From: JANXSS01 sp040385645
GTDB taxonomy: Bacteria > Pseudomonadota > Gammaproteobacteria > Burkholderiales > Burkholderiaceae_D
Direction of reading: 5' to 3'
Assembly: GCA_040385645.1 (NCBI GenBank)
Contig: JAZKGZ010000014.1
Location: forward strand, 1-64,000
Length of the DNA stretch: 64,000 nt
In this document: positions 43,811-53,035 of the stretch, in pieces
How positions within the stretch are numbered: position 1 is the first letter of the stretch
How the letters are laid out: every line of letters starts with the position of its first letter
Position numbers and translations under genes: made by a program
The notes under the pieces: model-generated
Told to the model about the DNA's origin: nothing
What the model saw: the letters and a program-made list of their open reading frames with translations, nothing else
Database searches by the model: none

Positions 43811-44992
43811 TCAATTCGGATCAGGAATTATCCGTTTCATGAATTCGTCGAACAGGGGCACCGTAAAAGCGGTGTCGCCATGTGTAGGGCTCCAGATCAT
43901 TCCTTTTGCAATCAGGCTGCTGCGCACCGGGCCCAGGGACGAAACTTCACGGCCAAGTCCAACAGCAATATCGCCGGAGCGGTGCGGGCCTGGGCCCAAC
44001 TCCGCCATAGCGCGGAGATATTTTTTCTCGCCGGGCGTTAAGCGATCGAAGCGCACGCGAAAGAAACTTTCATCTAACGTGGCAATTGCTTCAATGGATG
44101 CCGCTTCAACATCGGTTTTGGATATTGGGCTGGCCAAGGCAAGATCCCAGGCATGTTTGCCCCATTCCTGCAAAAAATAGGGGTAGCCTTTTGTGTAGTG
44201 CATAATCAGCGCCACGGCTTCGTTGTCGATCTCCACGCCTTCGCTTTGCGCCGGTTTGACGATTGCATCACTTGCATCCTGCGCCTCGAGCGGGCCGATC
44301 TCCGAGAAATCGAACAGCCGTTCGGCGTAAGACTTTGCTTCACCCATGCGTCCTCTTAATTGCGGCAAGCCCGCACCCACGACCGTCAGGGGCAACTTCG
44401 ACTGCGCACAGCGATGTAATGCCGAAATCAACGCCGCCATTTGCGGCTCAGGCACGTATTGCAACTCGTCGATGTAGATGGCAACCAATGTGTCGGCTGC
44501 TTTGGCTGCTGCACCGACCTGCTCTAGCAGTACGGTCAAATCGCCTTCAAGATCGCCGTTGTCGGCCAGACCAGGCTCCGGAGCATAGTCGATGCCGACT
44601 TCGATATCGTTAAACGTCAGTTTCATCTTGCCGACAAATCCGGCAAGTGCTTGTAATCCCCTTATTGCGATGTCTTTTGCCTTAGCTACCCGACTTAATT
44701 TCAGCAGGCCCAAGCGAAGCTGCGGGGCCAGTATCGCTGGCAACGAACGCCCCTCAGGCGCCTCAATGCGTACAGCGATCACACCCGTCGCCTCGGCATC
44801 CTTCATCATTTGATCCAGTAATACGGTTTTTCCTACACCGCGCAGGCCGATCAGCATGATGCTCTTTGCCGGTCTGCCCAAACGAAGCCGGTTGATACAA
44901 AGCATCGTCTTTTCTCGAATCGCGTTCCGACCTGCCAATTCGGGCGGTGGCGTACCGGCACCTGGTGCATAGGGATTATTGAGTGGATTCAC
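43811..44992 (-). CDS. orphan AAA-type ATPase, archaeal-ATPase/Orc1-like
   Basis: This is a P-loop ATPase of unknown role. The 393 aa product begins NPLNNPYAPGAGTPPPELAG, has Walker A GLRGVGKT at 49-56, Walker B AIYIDELQYV near residue 170, and a C-terminal winged-helix-like region (RLTPGEKKYLRAMAELG, then SGDIAVGLGREVSSLGPVRS). The chosen start is GTG 44992, to fit the family's NP-start. The frame stays open to 45124 and no good Shine-Dalgarno sequence exists at either site. Relatives often occur as solitary genes, sometimes near mobile elements. I see no partner other than the convergent orphan gene at 43178. Confidence 0.75.
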   Translation of the reverse strand: MNPLNNPYAPGAGTPPPELAGRNAIREKTMLCINRLRLGRPAKSIMLIGLRGVGKTVLLDQMMKDAEATGVIAVRIEAPEGRSLPAILAPQLRLGLLKLSRVAKAKDIAIRGLQALAGFVGKMKLTFNDIEVGIDYAPEPGLADNGDLEGDLTVLLEQVGAAAKAADTLVAIYIDELQYVPEPQMAALISALHRCAQSKLPLTVVGAGLPQLRGRMGEAKSYAERLFDFSEIGPLEAQDASDAIVKPAQSEGVEIDNEAVALIMHYTKGYPYFLQEWGKHAWDLALASPISKTDVEAASIEAIATLDESFFRVRFDRLTPGEKKYLRAMAELGPGPHRSGDIAVGLGREVSSLGPVRSSLIAKGMIWSPTHGDTAFTVPLFDEFMKRIIPDPN

Positions 44993-45122
44993 ATTTGTAC
45001 AGAATTTAGGGATATTAGGGATTTTCGATAATTTAGCTAAACTCGCTATAAATTGCAATGCTATTGATGTTGTTGGCGAAAACTTTTGGTGAGAAGAAAA
45101 AGATTCAACAGAGCAATTCAGC

Positions 45123-45144
45123 AAAAAAGGCGCATTTCTGCGCC
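45123..45144 (-). terminator. rho-independent terminator of the hpf transcript
   Basis: On the - strand GGCGCA, GAAA tetraloop and TGCGCC are followed by six T residues (45128-45123). It lies 57 bases after the hpf stop and ends the large - strand cluster before the ATPase gene. Confidence 0.85.
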
Positions 45145-45201
45145 CCTATGTCGTTTTACTAGCAATAAAACGCTGTAAAAACCGCTAACTAACCGATTTC
45201 G

Positions 45202-45555
45202 TCAAGAAACCGCAGCAGATGCAATCAATTCCGGTGAACGTTTGATTGCCGAATGATGATCCTGAATCTTGGTTTTGTACTTAATCACCTGGCGATCCAG
45301 CTTATCGATCAACGCGTCAATGGCGGCATATAAATCATGGGCGAGACTTTCGGCGTGTAAGTCTTTGCCGCGCACGCGCAGATTGATCTCAGCTTTCTGT
45401 CGTTTTTCTTTTTGGGGAAGCTTATCGACGGTCAGGATGACCGCGATGTCGATCACGTGATCGAAGTGTCGTCGAATACGCTCGAGCTTGGCTTCTACAT
45501 ATTCGCGGATGGCGGGTGTCAGGTCAAGATGATGTCCACTGATTGTCAGATTCAT
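45202..45555 (-). CDS. hpf: ribosome hibernation promoting factor, short form
   Basis: HPF binds the 30S decoding region to form inactive 100S ribosomes in stationary phase. The 117 aa product has the S30AE/YfiA fold: MNLTISGHHLDLTPAIREYV at the start, KAEINLRVRGKDLHAES in the centre and DLYAAIDALIDKLDRQVIKY. It lacks the long C-terminal dimerisation domain. It follows rpoN by 75 bases, the classical arrangement. Confidence 0.93.
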   Translation of the reverse strand: MNLTISGHHLDLTPAIREYVEAKLERIRRHFDHVIDIAVILTVDKLPQKEKRQKAEINLRVRGKDLHAESLAHDLYAAIDALIDKLDRQVIKYKTKIQDHHSAIKRSPELIASAAVS

Positions 45556-45630
45556 ACGGCGCTCCTAAGTGATATCGCTGGCGGTTCCGGTAATGCCGGG
45601 GAACACAGCAACGGTTGCAACACGTTAAAA

Positions 45631-47121
45631 CTACAGGGCCTTACGCAGGGAAACTGGGGCGATCTTCAGGGCTTCGCGGTACTTTGCCACGGTACGTCGG
45701 GCGACCACCATGCCCTGTTCTCCCAGCATGTCTGCAATCTTGCTGTCAGAGAAGGGACTTTTCGGGTTTTCAGCTCCTATCAATTGTTTAATCAAGGCAC
45801 GAATGGCGGTAGATGAGGCTTCGCCACCCGCTTCTGTTGCTACATGACTACCAAAAAAATACTTCAGTTCAAACATTCCATGCGGGGTAAGCATGTACTT
45901 TTGTGTTGTCACACGGGAAATTGTGCTCTCGTGTAAACCCAGTGTATCAGCTATCTCGCGCAAGACAAGGGGCCTCATTGCGACCGCGCCATGCGAGAAA
46001 AAGTTTCTTTGTCTTTCAACAATTGCTTCGGAAACGCGCAAAATCGTATCGAAACGCTGGCGCATGTTCTTGATCAGCCATTTGGCTTCCTGCAACTGGG
46101 AAGTCAGCGATCCATCGCCCTTGCTCTGCTTAAGAATGCCGGCATACAAAGCGTTCACCCGCAGGCGGGGCATGACATCGTGGTTAAGCAACACTTGCCA
46201 ACCCGAGCCGGCGCGTTTGACGATTACGTCCGGCACCACGTAATCGGAGGTACCGGAAGCAAAAGCTGCACCGGGGTGCGGATTGCATTGGCGAATGACG
46301 CATTGTGCCTCCCGCAAATCTTCGTCGTCGCAATCGAGAAGCTTTTTCAGCTTGGTGAAGTCGCGCTGGGCGAACATCGGGAGGTGTCGCTCAACAATGG
46401 CCAGCGCCCTGCGACGTGTCACCATCGCAATACCCGGCATGCGCCGAATCTGCAGCGCCAGGCATTGTGCGGCGTCGCAGGCACCGACGCCAGGCGGATC
46501 GAAGCTTTGTACCAGTTTCAACGCAATCGACAATTCATCCGGATCGACTTCCAATTCCGCCGGCAATCGGGCGTGAATTGCTTCCAGTGGTTCTTCCAGA
46601 TAACCATTATCGTCTAGCGCATCAATGACCAGCTCGATCAGCGCCCGGTCGCGCAGTTCACGCACCGTTGTGCGCATTTGTTCGAGCAGATGCTCGCGCA
46701 GGGTGGTTTCCTGTGTTTCCAGTTGAGGACGGGCGTCGTCGTCGTCCGGTGCCTTGCCGGTGCGTGCAACATCGTCGAAGCTCCACTCGGCTTCGCCATT
46801 GGTGTCAAGTGCCGGCCCATCTGACGTATCTGGTGCGTCGGCGCTGCCGGCTACATCACCATCGCCAGAAGGCGCGGCATTGGCATCAACGCTGGCACCT
46901 TCTGGCGTTGTGCCAACCGCGCCGATTGCCCCGTCGGCTAGCAGCCGAACCGAATGATCGAGCGGATCGTCCACCCGTTCCAGCATCGGGTTGTCGGTCA
47001 ACATCTGCTCCAATTCCTGATGCAGTTCCAGCGTGGAGAGTTGCAGCAGCCTGATCGACTGCTGCAACTGCGGCGTCAAGGCCAGATGTTGCGAGACGCG
47101 AAGTTGTAGGCTCTGCTTCAT
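45631..47121 (-). CDS. rpoN: RNA polymerase sigma-54 factor
   Basis: Sigma-54 directs enhancer-dependent transcription at -24/-12 promoters. From ATG 47121 the product is 496 aa: the N-terminal activator region (MKQSLQLRVSQHLALTPQLQ), an acidic linker (about 70-130), the core-binding region, the helix-turn-helix REIADTLGLHESTISRV near residue 370 and the RpoN box ARRTVAKYREAL near the end. The longer frame to 47280 runs into lptB and was discarded. It lies between lptB and hpf as usual. Confidence 0.96.
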   Translation of the reverse strand: MKQSLQLRVSQHLALTPQLQQSIRLLQLSTLELHQELEQMLTDNPMLERVDDPLDHSVRLLADGAIGAVGTTPEGASVDANAAPSGDGDVAGSADAPDTSDGPALDTNGEAEWSFDDVARTGKAPDDDDARPQLETQETTLREHLLEQMRTTVRELRDRALIELVIDALDDNGYLEEPLEAIHARLPAELEVDPDELSIALKLVQSFDPPGVGACDAAQCLALQIRRMPGIAMVTRRRALAIVERHLPMFAQRDFTKLKKLLDCDDEDLREAQCVIRQCNPHPGAAFASGTSDYVVPDVIVKRAGSGWQVLLNHDVMPRLRVNALYAGILKQSKGDGSLTSQLQEAKWLIKNMRQRFDTILRVSEAIVERQRNFFSHGAVAMRPLVLREIADTLGLHESTISRVTTQKYMLTPHGMFELKYFFGSHVATEAGGEASSTAIRALIKQLIGAENPKSPFSDSKIADMLGEQGMVVARRTVAKYREALKIAPVSLRKAL

Positions 47122-47140
47122 GAATTTTCCGACGCTGCCA

Positions 47141-47887
47141 TCACATCCGGAAATGCTCGCCGAGATACACCCTGCGCACCGATTCGTCGGCGATGATCTC
47201 GTCCGGCCGGCCGCTGGCCAGCACTGCACCTTGGTTGATGATGTAAGCGCGGTCGCAAATGCCGAGCGTCTCGCGCACATTGTGGTCCGTGATCAAGACC
47301 CCGATGCCACGCTCTTTTAAAAACCCGACGATGCGCTGAATGTCGATCACGGCGATCGGGTCCACGCCGGCGAACGGCTCGTCCAGCAGCACGAAGCGCG
47401 GATTGGTGGCCAGCGCCCGGGCGATTTCCACCCGCCGCCGCTCGCCACCTGAGAGCGACAGCGCCGGGTTGTCGCGCAGATGTTCGATCTGCAGTTCATC
47501 CAGCAACGTATCAAGACGTGCCTGCAGTGCCGCTTTCGGCAGAGCCCGGCCATCGACGCTTTGCAGTTCCAGCACCGCCCGAATGTTTTCTTGAACGGTG
47601 AGTTTACGAAATACCGAGGCTTCCTGTGGCAGGTAGGAAAGCCCGAGCCGGGCCCTTCGGTGGATCGGCAAATGCGATATACCTGTACCGTCGAGGTCGA
47701 TATCGCCGGCATCCAAAGGCACCAAGCCGACGATCATGTAAAAGGACGTGGTCTTGCCGGCACCATTCGGCCCCAGCAGGCCGACGACTTCGCCGCTGGC
47801 GACCTGCAACGATACATCGCGTACGACCTGGCGCACACCGTAGCTTTTTTGCAAGCCACGCACGGTCAAGGTGCTGGCGCTCATCAT
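47141..47887 (-). CDS. lptB: LPS export ABC transporter ATP-binding protein LptB
   Basis: LptB powers LPS extraction from the inner membrane with LptFG. The 248 aa ATPase has Walker A GPNGAGKTT near residue 39, the signature LSGGERRRVEIARAL near residue 144, Walker B FVLLDEPFAGVDP near residue 164 and the H-loop LITDHNVRETL. It overlaps the lptA stop. It forms an operon with lptA, lptC, kdsC and kdsD upstream and rpoN downstream. Confidence 0.96.
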   Translation of the reverse strand: MMSASTLTVRGLQKSYGVRQVVRDVSLQVASGEVVGLLGPNGAGKTTSFYMIVGLVPLDAGDIDLDGTGISHLPIHRRARLGLSYLPQEASVFRKLTVQENIRAVLELQSVDGRALPKAALQARLDTLLDELQIEHLRDNPALSLSGGERRRVEIARALATNPRFVLLDEPFAGVDPIAVIDIQRIVGFLKERGIGVLITDHNVRETLGICDRAYIINQGAVLASGRPDEIIADESVRRVYLGEHFRM

Positions 47888-48432
47888 GGTTCTTTAGCTT
47901 CAATACGCGGCTGAATCACTGCTTTGATGCGTCCGGTGCCAGGTGCTGCACCTGGCTGATTGTTGTTAACAGAGATAAATTCGGCGCGCGTATCGTAGGA
48001 AATGAAATCACCTTCGATTTCGTCGGTGGGCTTGGTGCCTTCCAGACGGCGCAATTTTGCCCGGGTATATAGTTTGACCAATTCGGTACGGCCGTCGTAT
48101 TCAATACGCTCGGCTTGCCCTTCTACCCAAAGATTGGGCGCACCATCGCGTTTCTGGCGAAACGTCGCCAATGCGCCGGGGGCGGCGTACATCGTGGCCG
48201 ATTGGTAACCGGCGCGATCCTGGGTAACGACGACCCGCCCGGCTTTCATCAGCAGCGTGCCGCGCGTCAGCACCACATTCCCGGAAAACGTATTGACCTG
48301 TTTTACGTCGTCGTGGGTCATCTGGTCCGCGGCGATATCGGTCGGTTTTTCAGAATCGGCGCGTTCGGCAAATGCAAGATTCGTCACGAACAGGTTCAGC
48401 AGGCACAGCATCAAAGAACAAATACGTTTCAT
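47884..48432 (-). CDS. lptA: LPS transport periplasmic protein LptA
   Basis: LptA forms the periplasmic bridge that carries LPS from LptC to LptDE. The 182 aa product has a signal peptide ending near NLAFA-ERA and the jelly-roll OstA domain (DIAADQMTHDDVKQVNTFSG, NVVLTRGTLLMKAGRVVVTQ). The overlap with lptB is 4 bases. A 62-base gap separates it from lptC. Confidence 0.93.
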   Translation of the reverse strand: MKRICSLMLCLLNLFVTNLAFAERADSEKPTDIAADQMTHDDVKQVNTFSGNVVLTRGTLLMKAGRVVVTQDRAGYQSATMYAAPGALATFRQKRDGAPNLWVEGQAERIEYDGRTELVKLYTRAKLRRLEGTKPTDEIEGDFISYDTRAEFISVNNNQPGAAPGTGRIKAVIQPRIEAKEP

Positions 48433-48494
48433 CGAATTTCCAGTTTGTTCTAGTTTATTTCAGGCAATCTTTAGCTAAAAACATCTACGACATT

Positions 48495-49106
48495 TCATTG
48501 CGCCGTACCCCGCGGCGGGAACGTCCCACGCACCCGTTGCGCCAGGCTGATCTCACGCGTGGCGTTGTTTGCCACCATGCCCACACCACTCATGCGAGCT
48601 TGCCCGAGTACGATGTCGACCTCCTTGTCGGTACGCAAGATTTCTTCATCCGGGAAAATCTGCAGATATTCCGACTTTAGGTTAAACGCTTCGCTCTCAG
48701 GCGAGGCAGGGCGATCCGCCACAACCTGGTCGATCATGTTGATTTGGTTGCTGTCCGGCGTGGCTACGGCGCGCTCGGAACGTACCATCAGCGGCGGCTT
48801 ACCAGGGCTCAGGCTGTGCACGATCGGCAGCGTGATTTCATACGTATTGTCCAACGGCCGATGCACCATCCGCGCGCCGGAGACGTTGTAGCGCGCCTCA
48901 CCGGTCATCGACATGCGGACGAAATTGAATTTTTCGACGTAATAATCCGGCTCGTTGCGGCGCTGGTCCGGTGCCGCGGTTTCAGCCTGTTTGTTGACGA
49001 CCTGCAGCAACCAAAAGCTGGCCAGCGCCAGCCCGATGGCACCGCTAAGAAAAAACAGCAGGCGGTAGCGGTTGGCGTTGCGGCGTGAACGTAGGCGCCA
49101 GTTCAT
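48495..49106 (-). CDS. lptC: LPS export protein LptC
   Basis: LptC is a bitopic inner-membrane protein that receives LPS from LptB2FG. From ATG 49106 the product is 203 aa: a basic N-terminus (MNWRLRSRRNANRYR), one membrane segment (LLFFLSGAIGLALASFWLL) and a periplasmic beta-jellyroll (FNFVRMSMTGEARYNVSGAR near residue 60). The longer frame to 49316 is antisense-like overlap with kdsC and was discarded. It overlaps the kdsC stop by 4 bases. Confidence 0.92.
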   Translation of the reverse strand: MNWRLRSRRNANRYRLLFFLSGAIGLALASFWLLQVVNKQAETAAPDQRRNEPDYYVEKFNFVRMSMTGEARYNVSGARMVHRPLDNTYEITLPIVHSLSPGKPPLMVRSERAVATPDSNQINMIDQVVADRPASPESEAFNLKSEYLQIFPDEEILRTDKEVDIVLGQARMSGVGMVANNATREISLAQRVRGTFPPRGTAQ

Positions 49107-49678
49107 AGCAAATAAGGCGCAAGCGCCGCATCGTATTTGTTCTGCGCGCGTAATAGCAGATCGCAGACTTCCCGCGCGGCACCGCTTCCGCCGGCAGCCT
49201 GCGTCACGTAATGCACTCTGGCGCGCACCTCCGGGTGGGCATTCGGCACACTCGCTGCAAAACCGACCCGCATCAATACCGGCAGATCGAGCCAGTCGTC
49301 GCCGATAAAGCCGCACGCATCTGCATCGATATTAGTGGCCGCACACAATTCCGCCAGAGCGCTTCGCTTGTCGTGCACGCCCTGCACCACATGGCCGATT
49401 CCCAGATCGGTGGCACGACGTAATACGATCGGCGAACTGCGTGCACTGACGATCGCCGTCACGATACCGTTTTGTTGCAGCAGCTTGATGCCATGCCCGT
49501 CCAAGACGTTAAAACGTTTCATGGCTTCGCCGTCGGCGCCGAAGTGCAGGCTGCCATCGGTGAGAATACCGTCGACATCGAAAATCATCAGCCGTACCTG
49601 GGCCGCACGGCTCAATATATCCGCAGTCAGGTTGGTCGCTACGGTGGCTGTTTCCACGGCTGTCTCCGGCACGGGCAT
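49103..49678 (-). CDS. kdsC: 3-deoxy-D-manno-octulosonate 8-phosphate phosphatase KdsC
   Basis: KdsC releases phosphate from KDO-8-phosphate on the way to the LPS core. The 191 aa HAD-fold protein has the catalytic DVDGILTDG (Asp34, Asp36), VSARSS near residue 78 and the metal-binding FIGDDWLDLPVL near residue 144. It lies between kdsD (one-base overlap) and lptC. Confidence 0.94.
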   Translation of the reverse strand: MPVPETAVETATVATNLTADILSRAAQVRLMIFDVDGILTDGSLHFGADGEAMKRFNVLDGHGIKLLQQNGIVTAIVSARSSPIVLRRATDLGIGHVVQGVHDKRSALAELCAATNIDADACGFIGDDWLDLPVLMRVGFAASVPNAHPEVRARVHYVTQAAGGSGAAREVCDLLLRAQNKYDAALAPYLL

Positions 49679-50706
49679 CAGATAACCTTCGCGCGGGTCA
49701 GGTCGTGAATATGCAAAGCGCCGACCAGCGCACCTGCCTCGTCGGCCACCAGCAACTGATTGATGCGAAACCGTTCCATGATCTCCACCGCTTCCACCGC
49801 TAGTTGATCCGGGCCGATGGTACGCGGCCCGGCGTGCATGACATCGGCAATGACCAACCGGGAGAAATCCTGTACGTGCTCGATCAGACGGCGCAGGTCG
49901 CCGTCGGTAAACACACCGATCGGTTTGAAATCATCATCGACTACTGCCGTCATCGCCATGCCTTTGCGGGTAATTTCCAGCAGTGCCGCCGAGAGGCTCG
50001 CATCGGCAGTCACGCTGGGAATCGCTTCGCCGGTGCGCATTACATCGCGCACGTGGGTGAGTAAGCGCCGGCCAAGTGCGCCGCCCGGATGCGAGCGGGC
50101 AAAATCGGCTTCTCCAAAGCCACGCGCATCCAGCAGTGCCACGGCCAGAGCGTCGCCCATCGCCAGAGCAGCGGTGGTGCTGGCGGTCGGTGCCAGATTC
50201 AACGGGCAAGCTTCTTGGGCCACTGCCACATTCAAATGCACCTGTGACAGCCGCGCCAAGCTCGATTCGTCACTGCCCGTCATGGCAACCAAGCCCGCAC
50301 CGAGCCGTTTTACGATCGGTACGATCGCCAGCAATTCGGCTGCCTCGCCGGAATTAGATAAGGCGATTAGTACATCGTTGCTGGTAATCATGCCAAGATC
50401 GCCGTGTGTGGCCTCGGCCGCATGCACGAACAGCGCAGGCGTTCCGGTCGAAGCCAAAGTCGAGGCGATTTTGCGGGCGATGTGTCCGGATTTGCCGATC
50501 CCGGACACCACTACCCTGCCATTGCAAGACAGTAGTAGCGCAACGGCTTTGGCAAATGGGTCCTCTGCACTGTCCGAGAGCCGGTTTTTCAAGCCAATGA
50601 TGGCATCGGCTTCGATCTGCAAGGTTTGCCGAGCCATATATAGTGCACGCTGTGCAACATCGGCAATAATTTCGGCAGGCAAGCTTTTTGCATGGGGTAC
50701 ACTCAT
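49678..50706 (-). CDS. kdsD: D-arabinose 5-phosphate isomerase KdsD (KpsF)
   Basis: KdsD converts ribulose 5-phosphate to arabinose 5-phosphate, the first step of KDO synthesis. The 342 aa product has an N-terminal SIS domain (GRVVVSGIGKSGHIARKIAS near residue 65, SNSGEAAELL near 118) and two C-terminal CBS domains. The ATG at 50706 was chosen over a TTG at 50724. It opens the LPS cluster and is divergent from the antiporter gene. Confidence 0.95.
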   Translation of the reverse strand: MSVPHAKSLPAEIIADVAQRALYMARQTLQIEADAIIGLKNRLSDSAEDPFAKAVALLLSCNGRVVVSGIGKSGHIARKIASTLASTGTPALFVHAAEATHGDLGMITSNDVLIALSNSGEAAELLAIVPIVKRLGAGLVAMTGSDESSLARLSQVHLNVAVAQEACPLNLAPTASTTAALAMGDALAVALLDARGFGEADFARSHPGGALGRRLLTHVRDVMRTGEAIPSVTADASLSAALLEITRKGMAMTAVVDDDFKPIGVFTDGDLRRLIEHVQDFSRLVIADVMHAGPRTIGPDQLAVEAVEIMERFRINQLLVADEAGALVGALHIHDLTRAKVI

Positions 50707-50866
50707 GCCGAAAGTATAAACCAATTACAAAAGCAAAAAACCTGCCAGAGCTAACAAAGGTCGGCGTGTTGGTCATGTCGTTTTTTGCGTTATCTCGCGC
50801 CTGGCCTTTGCCCTGTTTTTGCCCGGTTTCCTGCCTAGTCTTCTGCGACGCCTTTCGCTGCTTCTT

Positions 50867-52858
50867 ATGAATTTTTCTTCCCTCGAATTGACATTATTGC
50901 TGCTTAGCGCTGCCGTGCTCGGCGTCGTGGCATTTCGCATGCTGCACCTGCCGCCAATGCTGGGTTATCTAGTTGCCGGCATCGCTATAGGCCCGCATGC
51001 ACTAGGTTGGGCGCAAGACAACGCCGCCACCCACACGCTTGCCGAGTTTGGCGTGGTGTTCCTGATGTTTTCGATCGGCCTGGAATTTTCTCTGCCGAAG
51101 CTGCTGGCAATGCGCCGCATCGTGTTCGGGCTGGGTATGGCGCAGGTGCTACTCACGGTCGTTGTCACGATGTTGTTCGGCTGGGGATGCAGCCTCTTCC
51201 TGCCGTCGTTTTTCAATATCACCTGGCAAGCGGCATTCGCGCTCGGCGGGGCGCTGGCTATGTCATCGACTGCCATCGTCTCGAAAATGCTCACCGAGCG
51301 GCTGGAACTGGAAAGCGAGCACGGCCGGCGCATCATGAGCGTGCTGCTGTTTCAGGATCTGGCGCTGGTGCCGTTGCTGATCATCGTGCCAGCATTGACC
51401 AAGCCGGGTGGCGACCTGCTCGCTACCCTAGCCTGGGCGACGCTGAAAGCGATGCTGGTGCTGTTCCTATTGTTGTTCATCGGGCAGAAATTGCTTCGGC
51501 ACTGGTTTCGCATCGTCGTGCAGCGGCGCTCGCAAGAATTGTTCATGCTCAACCTGCTGCTTATCACCCTGGGTGCCGCATGGCTTACCGAGCGTGCCGG
51601 CCTATCGCTGGCGCTGGGCGCATTCGTCGCCGGCATGTTGATTTCCGAAACCGAATACCGGCATCAGGTCGAGGAAGATATCAAGCCCTTCCGCGATGTG
51701 CTGTTGGGGCTCTTTTTTATCACCATCGGCATGTTGTTAAATGTGCCGCTGATCATGGAGCATTGGTGGCTGGTGCTACTGTTGCTAATCGGGCCGGTGC
51801 TGATGAAGTTCGGGCTGATTACCGCACTGGCGAAATTTTTCGGTGCCCCTACCGGTGTATCGATACGTACTGGGCTCGGGCTGGCACAGGCAGGCGAATT
51901 CGGCTTCGTGCTGCTTAATCAAGCCGGCGGGCTGCAGCTGCTCGATCCACTGCTGATTCAGCTGATCTTGGCATCGATGGTGCTGTCGATGCTCGCCGCC
52001 CCATTCCTGATCGCCCGAGCGGACGCGATCGTCATGAAGTTTTCTGCCAACGAGTGGATGGTGCAATCGTTGAACCTGACCGCTATCGCTGCCCGAACCA
52101 TGACGGTTCAAAAGCACGTGATCATTGCCGGTTTCGGCCGCAGTGGTCAAAACCTGGCGCACATGCTGCAGGAAGAAAAGATTGCCTATCATGCGCTCGA
52201 TTTGGAGCCAGACCGGGTATCGGAAGCACAGGCCAGCGGTGCCAACGTTTCTTATGGCGATGCCGGACGCCGCGAAAGCCTGATCGCGGCAGGCGTGCAC
52301 CGGGCTGCTGCGTTAGTCATCACTTACACGAATACCGCCTCTGCACTGCGGGTGCTGCATCTGACACACGAACTTGCGCCGAGCCTGCCGGTAATTGTGC
52401 GCAGCCACGACGACACCGACCTTGAGCGTCTGCGCGCCGCTGGTGCTACTGAAGTGGTGCCGGAGCTGATGGAGGGCAGTTTGATGTTGGCTTCCCATGC
52501 CATGGTATTGCTTGGCGTGCCGCTACGCCGTGTAGTGCATCGCGTGCAGGCAGCTAGAGACGAACGGTACGAATCGTTACGCGGTTATTTTCATGGAGCG
52601 GGCGATGCCGCCGACGATGCGGATCACTTGCATGTACGCCTGCATTCCGTCACGCTCAGCGCGCATGCCAATGCCGTGGGCAAAACCATCGAAGCATTGA
52701 AACTATCGCTGATCGGCTGCGAAATCACCATGCTGCGCCGGTTGAAAGACCGCCTGGAGATTACACCTGCCACCCGCCTAGAAGCCGGCGATACGGTTGT
52801 TTTGCGGGGCGTGACCTCGGTCGTTGCGCAGGCTGAGACGCGGCTGCTCAAAGGCTGA
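50867..52858 (+). CDS. CPA2-family cation/proton antiporter (KefB/YbaL-like)
   Basis: This inner-membrane antiporter moves K+ or Na+ against protons. The 663 aa product from ATG 50867 has about 12 membrane segments (MLGYLVAGIAIGPHALGW and FGVVFLMFSIGLEFSLPKLL early on), a TrkA-N domain with the nucleotide loop VIIAGFGRSGQNLAHML near residue 418, and a TrkA-C domain at the end (VGKTIEALKLSLIGCEI). The upstream frame to 50819 is less likely. It is placed divergently from kdsD, as in other Burkholderiales. Nothing shows whether glutathione adducts gate it. Confidence 0.92.
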   Translation: MNFSSLELTLLLLSAAVLGVVAFRMLHLPPMLGYLVAGIAIGPHALGWAQDNAATHTLAEFGVVFLMFSIGLEFSLPKLLAMRRIVFGLGMAQVLLTVVVTMLFGWGCSLFLPSFFNITWQAAFALGGALAMSSTAIVSKMLTERLELESEHGRRIMSVLLFQDLALVPLLIIVPALTKPGGDLLATLAWATLKAMLVLFLLLFIGQKLLRHWFRIVVQRRSQELFMLNLLLITLGAAWLTERAGLSLALGAFVAGMLISETEYRHQVEEDIKPFRDVLLGLFFITIGMLLNVPLIMEHWWLVLLLLIGPVLMKFGLITALAKFFGAPTGVSIRTGLGLAQAGEFGFVLLNQAGGLQLLDPLLIQLILASMVLSMLAAPFLIARADAIVMKFSANEWMVQSLNLTAIAARTMTVQKHVIIAGFGRSGQNLAHMLQEEKIAYHALDLEPDRVSEAQASGANVSYGDAGRRESLIAAGVHRAAALVITYTNTASALRVLHLTHELAPSLPVIVRSHDDTDLERLRAAGATEVVPELMEGSLMLASHAMVLLGVPLRRVVHRVQAARDERYESLRGYFHGAGDAADDADHLHVRLHSVTLSAHANAVGKTIEALKLSLIGCEITMLRRLKDRLEITPATRLEAGDTVVLRGVTSVVAQAETRLLKG

Positions 52859-52916
52859 GCGCGTATTGGCGTAATAACTACTTGTCTTTTCGAAGAATTG
52901 GCGTAAAAATTTCAAA

Positions 52917-52967
52917 ACAGTTTTGTAAGGTTGACAATCTTGACATACATGCGCAACATCCTTTAAT
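52917..52967 (+). promoter_or_regulatory. shared upstream element and promoter of paralogue A
   Basis: Positions 52917-52938 match 54851-54872 upstream of paralogue B at 20 of 22 bases (ACAGTTTTGT, variable base, AGGTTGAC). Both copies lie about 120 bases before the start codon. Here TTGACA (52940-52945), 16 bases and TTTAAT (52962-52967) also form a strong housekeeping promoter next to it. The element may be an activator or repressor site. Confidence 0.6.
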
Positions 52968-53035
52968 TAGAAGATAGCAAACAGCGCTTTTCCACCAGCT
53001 GTCTCGTGTCGAACATCCTTCAATCAAGGCGAATC

